Shown: positions 44,923 to 56,773 of the stretch, piece by piece
How positions within the stretch are numbered: position 1 is the stretch's first letter
How the letters are laid out: every line of letters begins with the position of its first letter
From: Otatea glauca
Lineage: Eukaryota > Streptophyta > Magnoliopsida > Poales > Poaceae
Direction of reading: 5' to 3'
DNA length: 64,000 nucleotides
Assembly: GCA_036346275.1 (NCBI GenBank)
Contig: CM070730.1
Span: 3,596,309-3,660,308 of the forward strand
The notes under the pieces: generated by a model
Seen by the model: the letters and a program-made list of their open reading frames with translations, nothing else
Told to the model about the DNA's origin: nothing
Database searches by the model: none
Program-made: the position numbers and the translations under genes

Positions 44923-46428
44923 ACTTCTATGCATCATCCTTCTAATATAAGTTACACAAACCTTAAAAACAAGGGAAAAGGTAAGTAATCACCATTTACT
45001 CTTTATTCATACTTTAATATTTGTACAATATTTAAATAGTGATATATAGAAACACATCCTGTATATATATCTGATTGAATGGACGGTTTTGGTGTAGTTT
45101 ATGATCCACTGATCCATCTGTTATGTTCGTGTATGTTCGCTCATGCTTGTTTCTCAATCTGGATGGCGGGAGCCTGTCTGATTTAAAGTTGATCTGGCAA
45201 TACATCAGACCATAAGCAACTCAGGAACAGCACATACATACAGATTGTGATTTTTGAAACAAAATGTACAGATGTAAACTTGACAATAAGTATACAACAC
45301 AGATTACCTCTAAACACTCTAACGTTGCAATGTTCTAAAAGAAATGAGGAAAAGAAAAGATCACTTCTGCACCAATGTCATATTATACATGATATCTAAA
45401 AACCACCTTACCTTGTAAAAGGATGAAGCATACATGAGCACTGCGAAATGTACAACTCCAACACAAATACAAGATTCCATGCTAACAGCCTAACCCTAAT
45501 CTTTTTTTTTAGATAATGGAAGATTATATCTCCCGGCCTCTGCATCGTGAGATGCACACAGCTCATCATTTATTACACAGTTGTAGTCAAACTGTTGTCA
45601 AAAGAAAGATACACAGTTGCAGCCAAACTGCTGTCAAAAGAAAGATACACAGTTGCAGCCTAACACTGATCTAAAACCAGCAAAATTGTACTTCAACTTT
45701 GGGGATGAACTTGATGCATGTATTGTTACCTTGTCAACAAACCAGGTGCTCTGCTCATGTGCCCTTGCTTCTGCAATATGGGGAAGTAAGTAAGTTTACC
45801 GAGCCAGTAAATTTTACAACGAAAAAAAGCAGTTTCATCAATACTTACACAGGTGAGAAAGACATTTCAGAATTGTAATAATACATCTTCATGACGCCTA
45901 AACTGACACATGATAACCTGAGGCATAATTGTCTTGATTCCACAGCTTGTACCTTTCAGTAAGCTTTTTAATGTTGAAACCTTGAAGAGAATACTTCAGA
46001 ATTGCACAAGCGCAACGGATCAAGCCCCAAAAGAACTTACATTTGTGCTGTAACTTGATCGTGAGTGCTAAACCTAATCCAAAGCTTAATTTCGACAAAT
46101 TCCTATTCTTTCCACCCTCTGAACTATATTGCTGTAAACTAGTTTGGTAGCTGCAATAAACTAATTTTTCTACGGTTATGAAACTGAACTAGTCTAGAAG
46201 TACAAAGTGCCTACTTCTGTTGTCACAGACAAGGCTGTGCGCAGTTTACTGCATGCAAATCAATCCCAAGCTTCGACAGGGAACATCAACAATAACCTCC
46301 TTTCCGATCCTGGAACACAACTGCCAAGCAGCAGTGGATGATAATTCACCTGGCAATGTCAACGCTCTGTCTACTTGAAGAAGAAAGACGGGATTGTTGT
46401 TATCAATGCTGGAAAAGCATTGTCAGGA
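44923..46428. other. NLP 3' side and spacer, one short LINE fragment
   Basis: This is AT-rich DNA containing the probable 3' UTR of the NLP gene (about 46200-46428). No coding sequence is recognised. It holds the LINE fragment at 45503-45655. Confidence 0.45.
45503..45655 (-). mobile_element. Short 5'-truncated LINE fragment
   Basis: The T run at 45503 is the poly(A) tail on the minus strand. The adjacent minus-strand GAGATATAATCTTCCATTATCT is a LINE 3'-end type sequence. Flanks CAGCCTAACCCTAATCT (45486-45502) and CAGCCTAACACTGATCT (45656-45672) look like a 17-bp target duplication with two changes. The insert also contains two copies of a 32-34 bp CAAACTG(C/T)TGTCAAAAG unit. Confidence 0.7.
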
Positions 46429-49400
46429 TTAACCAGTTTGACCATAAGAACCACCAAGCACCGGTTGAACAGTAGGATTCACCAAGATCCTAACCGTTTT
46501 AGCACTTGATGACTTGTATACATCAATACACTCCAGCAGGTCTGCATCACATGTTAGAAGAACCCACTCCGACTCATCATCCAAGTATTTGAGGTCCACA
46601 TAAGTTTCCTGAGCAGTGCCGAACCGCTTTGCAATTTCTTCTTTTAGCTTTTGAAAGCCCCAACTAGACTGAAGTCGGAATATGCATCTTTCCTCGCCAT
46701 ACATGGCTTTTATTTTGAGAGAATCAGGCTTAGCTTTTTGAATGCTTGACATGTCTTCCATCGGTTTGTGTTCACTTAAAAGCATCTGACTCTGAGACTT
46801 AAACAGGGTGACTGGTCTTTCTTCAGTAAACATCTGCAGTTCAGCATGGCTCGCAGCTTTCATTAGTGTAGAACTCTGATTCTCCTCTGTAGAAATTTCA
46901 TGCTTAATTGCAAGCTGAGGAGCACTGCCATGCTGTTCCTGAGTCTTTGGACCACTGGAACAACCAAGGCTAGAATTTGAGCTTTGGCTGCAGGAGGGGG
47001 ATAGGGAATTAGAGCCAGAAGTATGCGAAGTGAAGCTGCCCTCGCACAGCCGATCAGGAACTGAAGGTTCCAAGTGAACGGTTTGCTCTGATGCTGGAAA
47101 AGGGAGATCTCCCTGCAACTCTCTTTCTGACCATGTGGTCTTGGTAAAATTTTCATAGAGTGAGCTGAGCTGAACTGTTCCTTCAGCACCATGTACCGAA
47201 TTGATGACCATTTGCAATTTTTTCAGAGAGTGCCCAACTTTCTTGATCTTCCGTGATGGCCAACGATTAATTCCATGCTGCCTGCATATTCTCTTCAGTG
47301 TAGTAGGGCATACTGGACCAAATGGTAGAAAGATAACAGCTATAGTCAATCATAGGCATTGCAGTTGTTTCTACGCAAACAGTGAATGAAGAACTAAGAA
47401 CAGTATGCTTGTCAGTTGCAACTATTGCAAAAACAACACCAGTTGAATTAATGAAAATTAATTTCATTAGAGTAAGTTTGATTGTAAGTATCCCTGCCTG
47501 ACCATACGCTTCATATCAATGTTACACCCTAACACTTAGCTAACAGGATCGCATCCATTGTTTTTTTTGAAACGGCGGATCGCATCCATTGTTAAAGAGC
47601 AAATTACGGTAAGTAAAATTATTCCAGCAATGCAATTAAAAGTATGGTTATTAGGAAGATGTTTCGATGTTATATTTTCAGCAACTTGTCTACAATCTAA
47701 TGACTACTCATCCAAAGGGAGAAATGTACAAGTAACTGCAACAAAATTTTACCTCCTAAATTCTTTGCAGCTTCTTTCAGGCTACCAGCAAAATGCTTCC
47801 GAAGATCTTGCAGGCTAACAGTTTTCTCCATCTTAGTGTGCCGCTTCTCTACTGCCTTGTCCGAGTTTGAAAGGCTTGGGTCACTGGAACAAGTTGCTTC
47901 CTTGACCTCGTATTCTTCATGCTGCTTAAACTCTGAAAAGATGCTAGCCTCAGTTGCTAGTACCGGTGAAGTTTGCCAGCCAGCTGTAACACTAAACCCT
48001 TCATCCTCTTGTTTGCTGAATCCAAATGGTAGGTCACCATCTATGTCCCCCTTTGTCCCCTTATTTTGAGCATCCACAAGGGTTGCAATCCATGAGGATA
48101 CCTCCTCAGAATCTATCATTGATGTTGTCCATGCTGGAGGATTATTGCCGCAACAAAGCTCATCCAAGTTTTGAGGCACAGACTTGGCATAAAATTCTGG
48201 CGGGGTTGGTACACTATTTTCAAATGATTCATCATTCACCAGTTCTTTCGCACTGACAACTCGTAATGTATAACAGACTTGTTGTATGGTAATGGACAAA
48301 GAATTAAGCATGGCCCTTTGCTCTTCACTCTTTATGCAGTTCATAGGCAAGAAGAATTCCAAGACAAAGTCCGGACTTCCAGTCCTGACACTTCTCAGTC
48401 GAATGGCCACTGCCGCCCTCAAGCTGAAAAGTTTTGCATAATGTGAGAGAGGGTATTGGACCTTGCTGTAGGCAGTAATATCCGGGGAGAAACACGGCTC
48501 GTTCGTCCCGAATGCCCTGCCGACAACACCCTCACCTCTGAACAGATGATGCTCGGAGCAAGCCTGGTGAAAGCCAATCACGGTGGGGTCGCGGACATAA
48601 CAAGCCTCATCCACAGTAGAGACGCAGTACTTGTATTTATCATCGGAGTGGCGGCTTCCCCTTTTGGCCTGACAAACGCATGGCATCCATGTCTGGGCCA
48701 GGGGCAACTTGTGGGTCTCACAAACAGTTCTTAGAACGTCTATGATATCCGACACAATTGCTCGGTAAGAAGTATCAACAACCTGACAACGAGCAAGCAG
48801 CATCCGTCACTGATAACAACAATTCAGCATAACAGTATGATCTTGATATCTTTCAGCTCACCATTGCGCGAGGATCGCTTGAAACATCAGAGCTTCTGAG
48901 ATCAACCTCCTGCAATTTTCCACAAATGCAGTTTTAGTAAGACAAGAATATCACCAAAGCAAGAGAGGTTAATGATTACTTCAGGGATTGGCGTGCCCGG
49001 TAGTTATCACATCTTTTCCTAAGGGCATTTCATCGAATAGGTTAAGAGCATAACATCATAGCCTGAAAAGCAGGGGAAATTCGACAATCAAGAGGAACAA
49101 GAAGAGCAGCAATGCGCAATCTACCTTTAGAGCATTGCAGATGTTCTCAATCTCGGCATTGTAGTTGATCTTCTGCGTGGTCATGACGAGCTCGACGACG
49201 CCGAGGCAGGCCAGGCTGCGGCGCTCGAACACCGGCAACGCGACGCTGCCGCGGATGTCGAAGTGCTGCGCGTGGTGGACGCGCGGGTACTCCTCGGTGG
49301 AGAAGTAGCGGACGTCGGGCGTCCATTCGGGGACGCGGCCGACGAAGACCCGGCCAGGCAGCCCCAGTTCGGCGCGCGCGCTCTCGTCGGCCGAGAACTG

Positions 49401-49940
49401 GTACTTCATCGACACCGTCCGGTAGCTCGCGAGGCGGTCGTTACGGCGGTCCAGCCAGAACGGCTGCCCGCACGTCGTCAGCACCTGCCGGCCGCCGATC
49501 AGCGTCGGCACCCACACCTGCACCAGCAGTTCTCCCGGCCCCCGCTGCGACTGCGACCGTGACGCGACGCGCTCCAGCGCGCGCCGCAGCCGCTCCTTCA
49601 CCGTATGATCCGCCGCCTCCTGCGTCGGCTGGAACAGCCAGGGGCAGCTCGCCTCGAGCCGACTGGGCCTCTCCACCTCGTCCCTGTCGTCCTCACCGGC
49701 CGGCGCGGGGGGAGTCGCAGTGGTGACGCTGCTGCCGATGTCGAACAGCGGGGAGAACGGGCTCGGCCCCGGGGAGAACGCGCTGCCGCCGAGATGCAAG
49801 AACTCCGAAAAATCGAAACCCGGCACCGGCAGTAGGAATTCATCCATGAGATCCAGGTCGCTGCCGGCCATATCACCCACCATACTCATACCGCAGCCCA
49901 GCAAGTCGTCCTCATCGCTCGGCGGTAGCGGTTGCTCCAT
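46429..49940 (-). CDS. NIN-like protein (NLP) transcription factor, RWP-RK and PB1 domains
   Basis: Exons on the minus strand are 49940-49125, 48909-48862, 48782-47753 and 47312-46429. All junctions are in phase, giving 925 aa, a normal NLP length. The start MEQPLPP is the first ATG of the frame. The N-terminal half has the NLP-type GAF-like region (LVQVWVPT, GQPFWLDRR, FVGRVPEWTPDVRYF). Exon 3 continues it (LPLAQTWMPC, FRGEGVVGRAF, FSPDITAYSK). RWP-RK DNA-binding sequence spans the exon 3/4 junction, near residues 608-655 (LKEAAKNLGVCPTTLKRICRQ, NRWPSRKIKKV). A PB1 domain lies at roughly 830-910 (KAMYGEERCIFRL, YLDDESEWVLLTCDADLLEC). NLPs bind nitrate-responsive elements and switch on nitrate assimilation genes; in known members nitrate controls nuclear retention. 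I do not assign a specific orthologue number. A donor-like GCCTAGGTGAGTT near 50470 suggests a 5' UTR intron. Confidence 0.93.
47561..47576 (-). mobile_element. 16-bp micro-insertion with 15-bp duplication in NLP intron 3
   Basis: GGATCGCATCCATTG occurs at 47546-47560 and again at 47577-47591. Between them is TTTTTTTTGAAACGGC. On the minus strand this is GCCGTTTC plus eight A, the form of an extremely 5'-truncated retroposon with a target duplication. Confidence 0.65.
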
Positions 49941-52401
49941 GCCCAGACCAAGTAGAATCAACCAGCTCACTCACCAGACCTCAAAATCTTCGCATACCAA
50001 TCTGCCGGAGAAGAAGCAGAAGCAGAACAGCAGCCGCCCGCAGCCAAGAAACAGAAGCCACGAACCTGGGATTAATTGGGCACAAAAAAAATCCTTTTAT
50101 CACACAACAATCCAAGGAATCGAGCAGGCAATACGAGGCGATCTTTTTGGGCGCATGGCTGCCACAACGGAAGCCACTAGTCCGCTCGCACCACACCACA
50201 CAACGCGAGCGGGGAGAGAGAGAGGCAGCAGAGCGGACGAGGTATCCCCATCATGGAAAGCAAGACACATCGCCATCACTCCCCGGGAAGAAAGACAAGA
50301 CGATACACAAACACAACCAAATTAATCCCACACATCGTGCAGCAGCAACTAGCCGGGCCGACTAAATACCGCTCCTTCCCACAGGAGAAAGGAAGAACAA
50401 GATAAAAAAAACTCCAACTTTAGTCTTTACTGCATCAAGATTATATCAGAGATGCAATGAACAGATTAACTCACCTAGGCAGCTCTGAAGCAGAGCATGT
50501 CAAGTCGATCTCCCATAGCAACAGTGCATCAATAGAACAGTGAAACAGCTGCGATCAATTTCTCACAAAGACGCTCTGTTTCTTTCAGCAGCTCTGTTTG
50601 CGCCTAAAGAATTAGAATCATATGGATTCTACTGGTGAAGAAAGGATGGTGGTGGTGGTGGTGGTGGATTCGTACTTGTGCAGTAGTCCCCCTCGGAGTG
50701 CGCTCTCTCTCTTCCTCCTCCGTGTGTGAACTTGCATCTTTGTTTGTGCAGCCGCACGATGACGACGGAATCTCAAACTCTCTCCTAGTCCCAGTGGGGC
50801 CTGCAGAGATATAGTAAAAAAAATTGGCGGGAAGGAGGGAATTGACGGGATTGGGCCTGAATGGGGACCGGAAGTCAACTGGGTTTCGCTGGGCTGGGAG
50901 GGGCAGGGCGGGGATTTTGTGACGTTGTCGGGATATGCATGGGCAATGGGTTGTCATACTCATGGGGGAGGAGGCGACGGCGATGTCATGTCCCGTGCGC
51001 TCTTTGCAACTGTGACTGACCGCGCCGCCTTCTGCTTGGCCAGCCAAAGATTCTATTTCTACGACGCATCTAGCCAAAGATTCTATCTCTCGAGTCTCGA
51101 CTACGTTTCTTAAAAGTTTGCTAAACCCCGCCTGCAATTGCGAATTTAGTAGAACTGTAGACGAATTTCTTTGTTTCCTATTATTTTGTTTTGTAGCCCG
51201 CAGGAACCACTCAGTCTGAATATTGCAGTGGATTTCAGCAATTGCCCATGGATCCAGCGGATATCTTACCAAATACCAATAGTATCACATCAAGCAATTA
51301 GAAAATTCAGGCCTCGAGGATTATATATTTACACGCATCCGTGTACGTGTGTGGTACTGACTGTTACGTGAGCTATTCCCCATCTTAGCTGTCTTGAATC
51401 CCGAGACATGTACGTATTTCAACTCTCAACTTCAAACTATTATTTAAGGAGGAATCAAAACTCAAGAGTTCAATCCAACCAAACAAGCAACCTAGCTAGT
51501 TGCTGACTGAATTAAGACAGTGTTAAAATTTCTCTCATGATTTGATATTGACGTTAATTGTTACTTGAGATCAAAAGATTCAGAAACCAACGCTTTAGAG
51601 TTGTAACCTGATCTCTTGTAACCATGGTGGATTGGAGGTTGGTGAAGTAGTATCTTCTGAAAATTAAGGGGTTGGTGAGCCAATATGTCCAGTCTCATGT
51701 GAAGAAAAGGTAGGGTTTTGGTACGACTACCCCAGTGCTACTTTATATTTCAGTCTCTCTCAAAATAAAGTTCAATTCTTCATAGCCATGGCGATTGCGG
51801 TAGGTAAAATACCCTAGGGCGGTTAATAGAGGATCAGTTGTGGTACAGGTCTAATTACAGGGCACTGTACATGTTTTGGATCATTCTCAAAAGAAATTGA
51901 TGCTGTTCAACACTTCGAGTCAGAGTACTGAAAAAACTTTTTTTTTCCATTTTGACATGGTGATCAATCTAGATTGTCCATTTTTTTATATATAGCAGCT
52001 TATGTTTCTGAACACGCAGTTATATTACCATCGCAGCAGATCTGCCCTTGAAAATTAATGGGAAACAAAGCACTAGTTAATGTGCAAGTGCAATGAGAAA
52101 AGGAAAAAAAAAGAAAAGGAGGGATACTTGTGGTCATTATGTTTTCACATGATGGTCCAAGATCCAAAGGGAATTTGTTTATGGGACCTTGGAATCATCA
52201 TATGTGGTGTGGAATGTGGGGGAGAGACTTTTGCTCAACAAAAGTTTGGTTGAAGGGGCTGACGATGCAAGCAACTCAAGTTGATTAGTGTTCTCAGAAG
52301 GGGAAAAAAACTGAAGTTGATTAGTGGCTCCATCAGCTGGTAATGCGATAGGCATGTTTGTTTATTCTTTCACGGTGAGTGATTGCTTTCTTATTGTTAT
52401 A
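49941..52401 (-). promoter_or_regulatory. NLP upstream region
   Basis: The likely 5' UTR extends from 49941 to about 50750, where a CT-rich stretch and a CACACGGAGGAGGAAGAG-type leader occur on the minus strand. The rest to 52401 is non-coding. A CCAAAGATTCTATTTCT / CCAAAGATTCTATCTCT direct repeat lies near 51045 and 51074. No gene is recognised. Confidence 0.4.
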
Positions 52402-52657
52402 TTCCCTCAAGTCATAAATAGTTGTTATTTTGAATATAGATGTAGTCAAACTTTCAAAACTTTAACAGTTAATATTTTTTTAATATTTAAATTGGATAAA
52501 TGAAAATCATACCGTAGATTTGTATCGAAAAGGACTTTCATAATAATATAATTTTATTGGGTTTTAAAAATATATTATAATAAAAATTAGTGATCAAATT
52601 TGTGTTTTGGAGATTGTATCGATGTCCAAAACGACAACTATTTATGACTGGAGAAAG
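52402..52657. mobile_element. Stowaway-type MITE
   Basis: The left end TTCCCTCAAGTCATAAATAG matches in inverse the right end CTATTTATGACTGGAGAAAG. TA flanks both sides (52400-52401 and 52658-52659). The 256-bp AT-rich body has no coding, as usual for Tc1/mariner-derived Stowaway elements. Confidence 0.85.
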
Positions 52658-52659
52658 TA

Positions 52660-55090
52660 TTCTAATACCCCTTCTTATGCGCAGCAATCTCTGGATCGGA
52701 TCAAAGTTGTATGAGATAAGGCACGAGTATGCACAATTTCAAGAATGAAGCAAAATCTCGTAGAGAAAACTAAAATAACGACGTTGAAACAACCATAACG
52801 AGATAAAAAGATTTGGCGAAGCCGATCGTAAATTCTTTATGCACAACATTAAAAGAGTATAAGGGATTGTTTCTCTCTCAAAACCTCTCGAATCTTTTAG
52901 GACCTTCGGATCCTTGTCCTATACAAAAATCTAGTGCTAAAGAATATCATAGACTTTAATCCTCTCGTGCATCTTTTACTCTGGATGAGTTGGCTTATGA
53001 CTTCTTAGTTGCTTAGGTTTTTCATAACTACCGATTAGGTTTATATAGCCTCCCTAATTCTCTTCCAAAGCAAATAAGAATTCTAATCCTATTAGTATCC
53101 ATTCTTTCCAAATTCCAAAAGGGTAGATATGAGTCATCCTATTATTCCATTTAACATTTCTTGTAAGCTACTCGCTAGTCGGCTTTATGATTTTCGACTG
53201 TCAGATTGCTGGATTCGCACTGCATGTGTGGACGATTTTTTCCTAATTGTTCTTAAGCAAGATTCTCGATTCTTACTACGCGTCTCTTCTTTGTATTCTA
53301 AAAAAATTACATTGTGGTACGTAGTTGATGTAAACATCTTTGCTTTCTCTTAGGATGTGTTCTTGACTAAAATACCCGTGGGCGGCACGCAGCTTTCAAT
53401 GGTGCGACAACTTGCTGCTAAGTAAATTAATTAATTCGGACGTGAACAAAACTCCAAGAGGATGCTTAATTTTTTATATAGCAAGCTGATATATACAGAA
53501 AGATGTTTCTCTCTCTCTCTCTCTCACTAGATTTTCCTGCACTTTTGTAGATCGAGATCTTGACATGTTCAGTCTTCAGGCACTCCAAATTGATACCGTA
53601 TCAGAATTCAGAACAGGCTTCAGAGCTAGCTGTATGCGCAAAAGTTTCACGCTGTTTAGCACAACTAAATTGCAGTTCTTAAACTGGCATTTGCGCGTTG
53701 AAACAGACCTATTAATCAACATCATCGTAAGTTAAAACCTGGCTAGCAGCGAGTAGCCAATGGTCTTAGGTTTTTTTTTTTTTGAAATATTTTTTTTAAA
53801 TCTTCCAACTTGTCGATCGTGAATCGTATTCTTGGTTTGGCCTATCCGTTTGGTACACCTGAAAATACGACTGTCTCGCCAGCTTCGTGCGCACTAGGTA
53901 GCAACCGCATCTAAACAATATCAGCATCTTAATCAGGATTCAGGCACACTAAATCGTAAAGGAGATCCTGAATTAATTAAGTCGTGCAATCTAGAGATCT
54001 TGAGTCCTTGACCATAAAGAATGATTTATTTTTTTTAATAATAGAATATTACGTTGAGAAATTAATATGGCATAACATTAATTTAATTCCATAGATACGC
54101 AATAAAAATATAAAGATTAATATTGCGTCTACAAGATGATTACTAGCATCTAGTAGATTTGCAGAACATGCCAGTAAAGAAAATATGCCTACACATACTA
54201 GATAGCACAACTGATACATAAATATAAACAATACTACCATAGCGGCATTCATTCCCATCAGATTTAATCACAATAGAAATAATCACTTTGACTAAGAACT
54301 ACTTAGTACTGAGCACTCACAGCGGGCTTGATGAAGAAAGGGAAACTGCGAAGGAGTGATGCGATGTGACGATCGAAGACGAAGACGAGCAATCGCGCGG
54401 AACGGCTCTTCCTAGAAACCTATCGCCGGTCTCCGTAGGGATTCAAGTGACTGGCGTCGGATCAGAGACACTACTCTCTCCACGCCCGTTGCATGACAAA
54501 CGAAGGGACGAAATGGCTCTAAAGACAGCAAGTACGGAGGAAGCAAAGACCGCCGAAGAGAACGAGATTGGTTTTCTATCGTGTATATCTTCACATACGA
54601 AGACGTTTCCCTTTAAGAAAGCATGTAAGACCAAAACCGCCTCGCGATAACACATATCAAACTGCTATGATTCCAGGAACCGCCCCTAGAATCTCGTCCG
54701 TGGCGACACGTCGTCAGTCGAGGTGTAAGGTGATATGTGGTAAAAAGGTTAAGTACACTTAGCACATCTCGATCACGCGATATACGCACACGCGTGTACA
54801 TAGCTTAACATAGGCAACCATGTGTACCTCTAGTCTTGCCACAACTCATGCTAGGTCCATGCATGAGCTCCACTTATAAGTTGGATGCACTTCACATAGC
54901 TAAACAATATGATACTAAAGATCATACCCTTAACTCAACACCCTTTAACTTCTTCCATTAAATTGATTCAAGATTAATTCCAATAGATTATATCTCTCGG
55001 TCTTGTATGCCGAACGAAGAACGATTTGTACTAGTAATAAACCAAGATTCGGATCGTGCCATGCCACGGTGGGACAAGGCGGGTAAGTTA
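52660..55090. other. Intergenic, no gene recognised
   Basis: A TTTATATAGCCTCCC stretch near 53040 and a region 54340-54660 with a longer open frame (plus strand, about 90 codons) look like LTR or transposon debris. I could not find paired ends or a conserved domain. A CT microsatellite lies at about 53511-53525. Confidence 0.35.
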
Positions 55091-55098
55091 TCCACAGG

Positions 55099-55725
55099 TA
55101 GGGGTGAAAACGGGTTGGATACGGGCGGATATTGCTCTTCCTGTATCCTAACCCATATTTTTTTCCCGGATTCGGAACCGGATACGGGCTAACCGGATAC
55201 GGATACGGATTCGGGTTATTCGAGATACGGATCTGAATGATATATGTGATGATTCAGTCGAAACGGATAAAGATATACGGATAATGCATGCATATATAGA
55301 GTAATATATATTGAATTAAAACCATACGAGTACATGCTATAGTAACAAATTATATATCAATTAAATTCAACAAACATCGTAGAAATAATATGCTACTTGA
55401 GGATCAATAGAACCAACTAATTGTTAATATAAATGGGCTGAAATGGGAAAAAATGATGAAAATAGGCTAGGCCTTGCTGATATCCGAATAGGAAAATCCG
55501 AATATCCGATCCGATATCCAAATAGAAAAAATCCGGATATCCGAATAGAAAAAATCCGAATATCTGGATCCCGTCCCGTATTTACCGGATATTGGATGCT
55601 CCGGATCCGATCCCGAATCCGGATTCAAGTATCCGGATCCGGTCCCGGATCCGACCGGATAGTAAAATCCAGTCTCGGATCCGGTCCCAGATTTGGCGGG
55701 AGATATCCGATCCGTTTTCATCCCT
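55099..55725. mobile_element. Intact hAT-type MITE, 627 bp
   Basis: Termini TAGGGGTGAAAACGG and CCGTTTTCATCCCTA are inverted. The 8-bp target duplication TCCACAGG is perfect (55091-55098 and 55726-55733). The interior is full of GGATACGG/ATCCGGATCC motifs. A truncated second copy lies at 3322-4545. Confidence 0.93.
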
Positions 55726-55733
55726 ATCCACAG

Positions 55734-56773
55734 GCATGGCTCCCGTGCACGGCCACTGACGCTAATGTATGGCGCACTTGCCCTGAAAAATTAATGGTGC
55801 AGTTTATTAAGGATAATCATCCTGCCATTCGTCCAAGATTCCATTGTTAACGCCTTCCTGTGCCAACCATGGCCTGTCCTGTGGCTGCCTCCGTGGCTCC
55901 ATATATTCCGATATTCTCTTAGGCCTCATCGCAATGCGTTTCGATTAGATTAAATTAGGAGCATTATTGATCTAGTCATTTATGTGTAGGGCTTCTATAT
56001 TATGTGGAGAAGACTATGTCTATATTTGCGTGATGTCTTCGTCGTTGTCATAGGTTATTTTTACCATAATGAAACTAGTAGCGTGATAAAGAAAACTGCA
56101 TTATGATAGATCTAGGGTAATACGCTGTTAGTGCTATACAATTGTATGCTTAAGCTACTTTGTATGTGTGTGGAGGAATGTATACAAGAAAAGTAGCACT
56201 TGGAAGACACAAAAATTATGGTGCTGTGCTCTCCTATCAAAAGGTACTCTTTCGCAAGTTATCCATTTGGTAGGCCCACGTTCAAAATTACTGTGGGCCG
56301 ACCAGCTGAGTCCTAAAAGAAGAAGGGATTGTTGATTGTTGGGGTGTCGGCTAGCCGATCATTTAAGCCCAATTTATGGCCCAAAAAAATATATGCCTAA
56401 TTTCGTGGCTACTGTTCCAGTTCCAGACGGTAATCAGTTGCAGCAATAAAATGGTCATGTATATGCTACGACTACAACAAACAAGATTACTAATACTCAC
56501 TATATTCAAGTTATTTTAAATTTAATTATAATTAACGAAGGTAAACTTGCAATAATTATGAAGTATGAGGAGAAACGCGTCTGCAGGTACAGATTATTAC
56601 ATGGTGGCCGGTGATACACGAAATTTGGTAGTATTATACACGTCCTCTTTCCAAAATAGACTCAGTATGCTAAATTTTTTGTAGCATCAATTCCTTGCCG
56701 ATAAGAGGGGAAGGCTTCCACGATTGAAGCAGATTAATTTGACTTGCTCGCTGCACCATTGGTTTGATTGACC
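55734..56773. other. Catalase 3' flank, no gene seen
   Basis: AT-rich spacer and the probable 3' UTR of the catalase gene next to 56774. I see no conserved coding sequence or paired repeat. Confidence 0.4.

Noticed and set aside
54366..54650. 94-codon open frame on the plus strand as a gene
   Set aside because: No domain, no splice context and antisense frames of equal length. It is more likely transposon or LTR debris.
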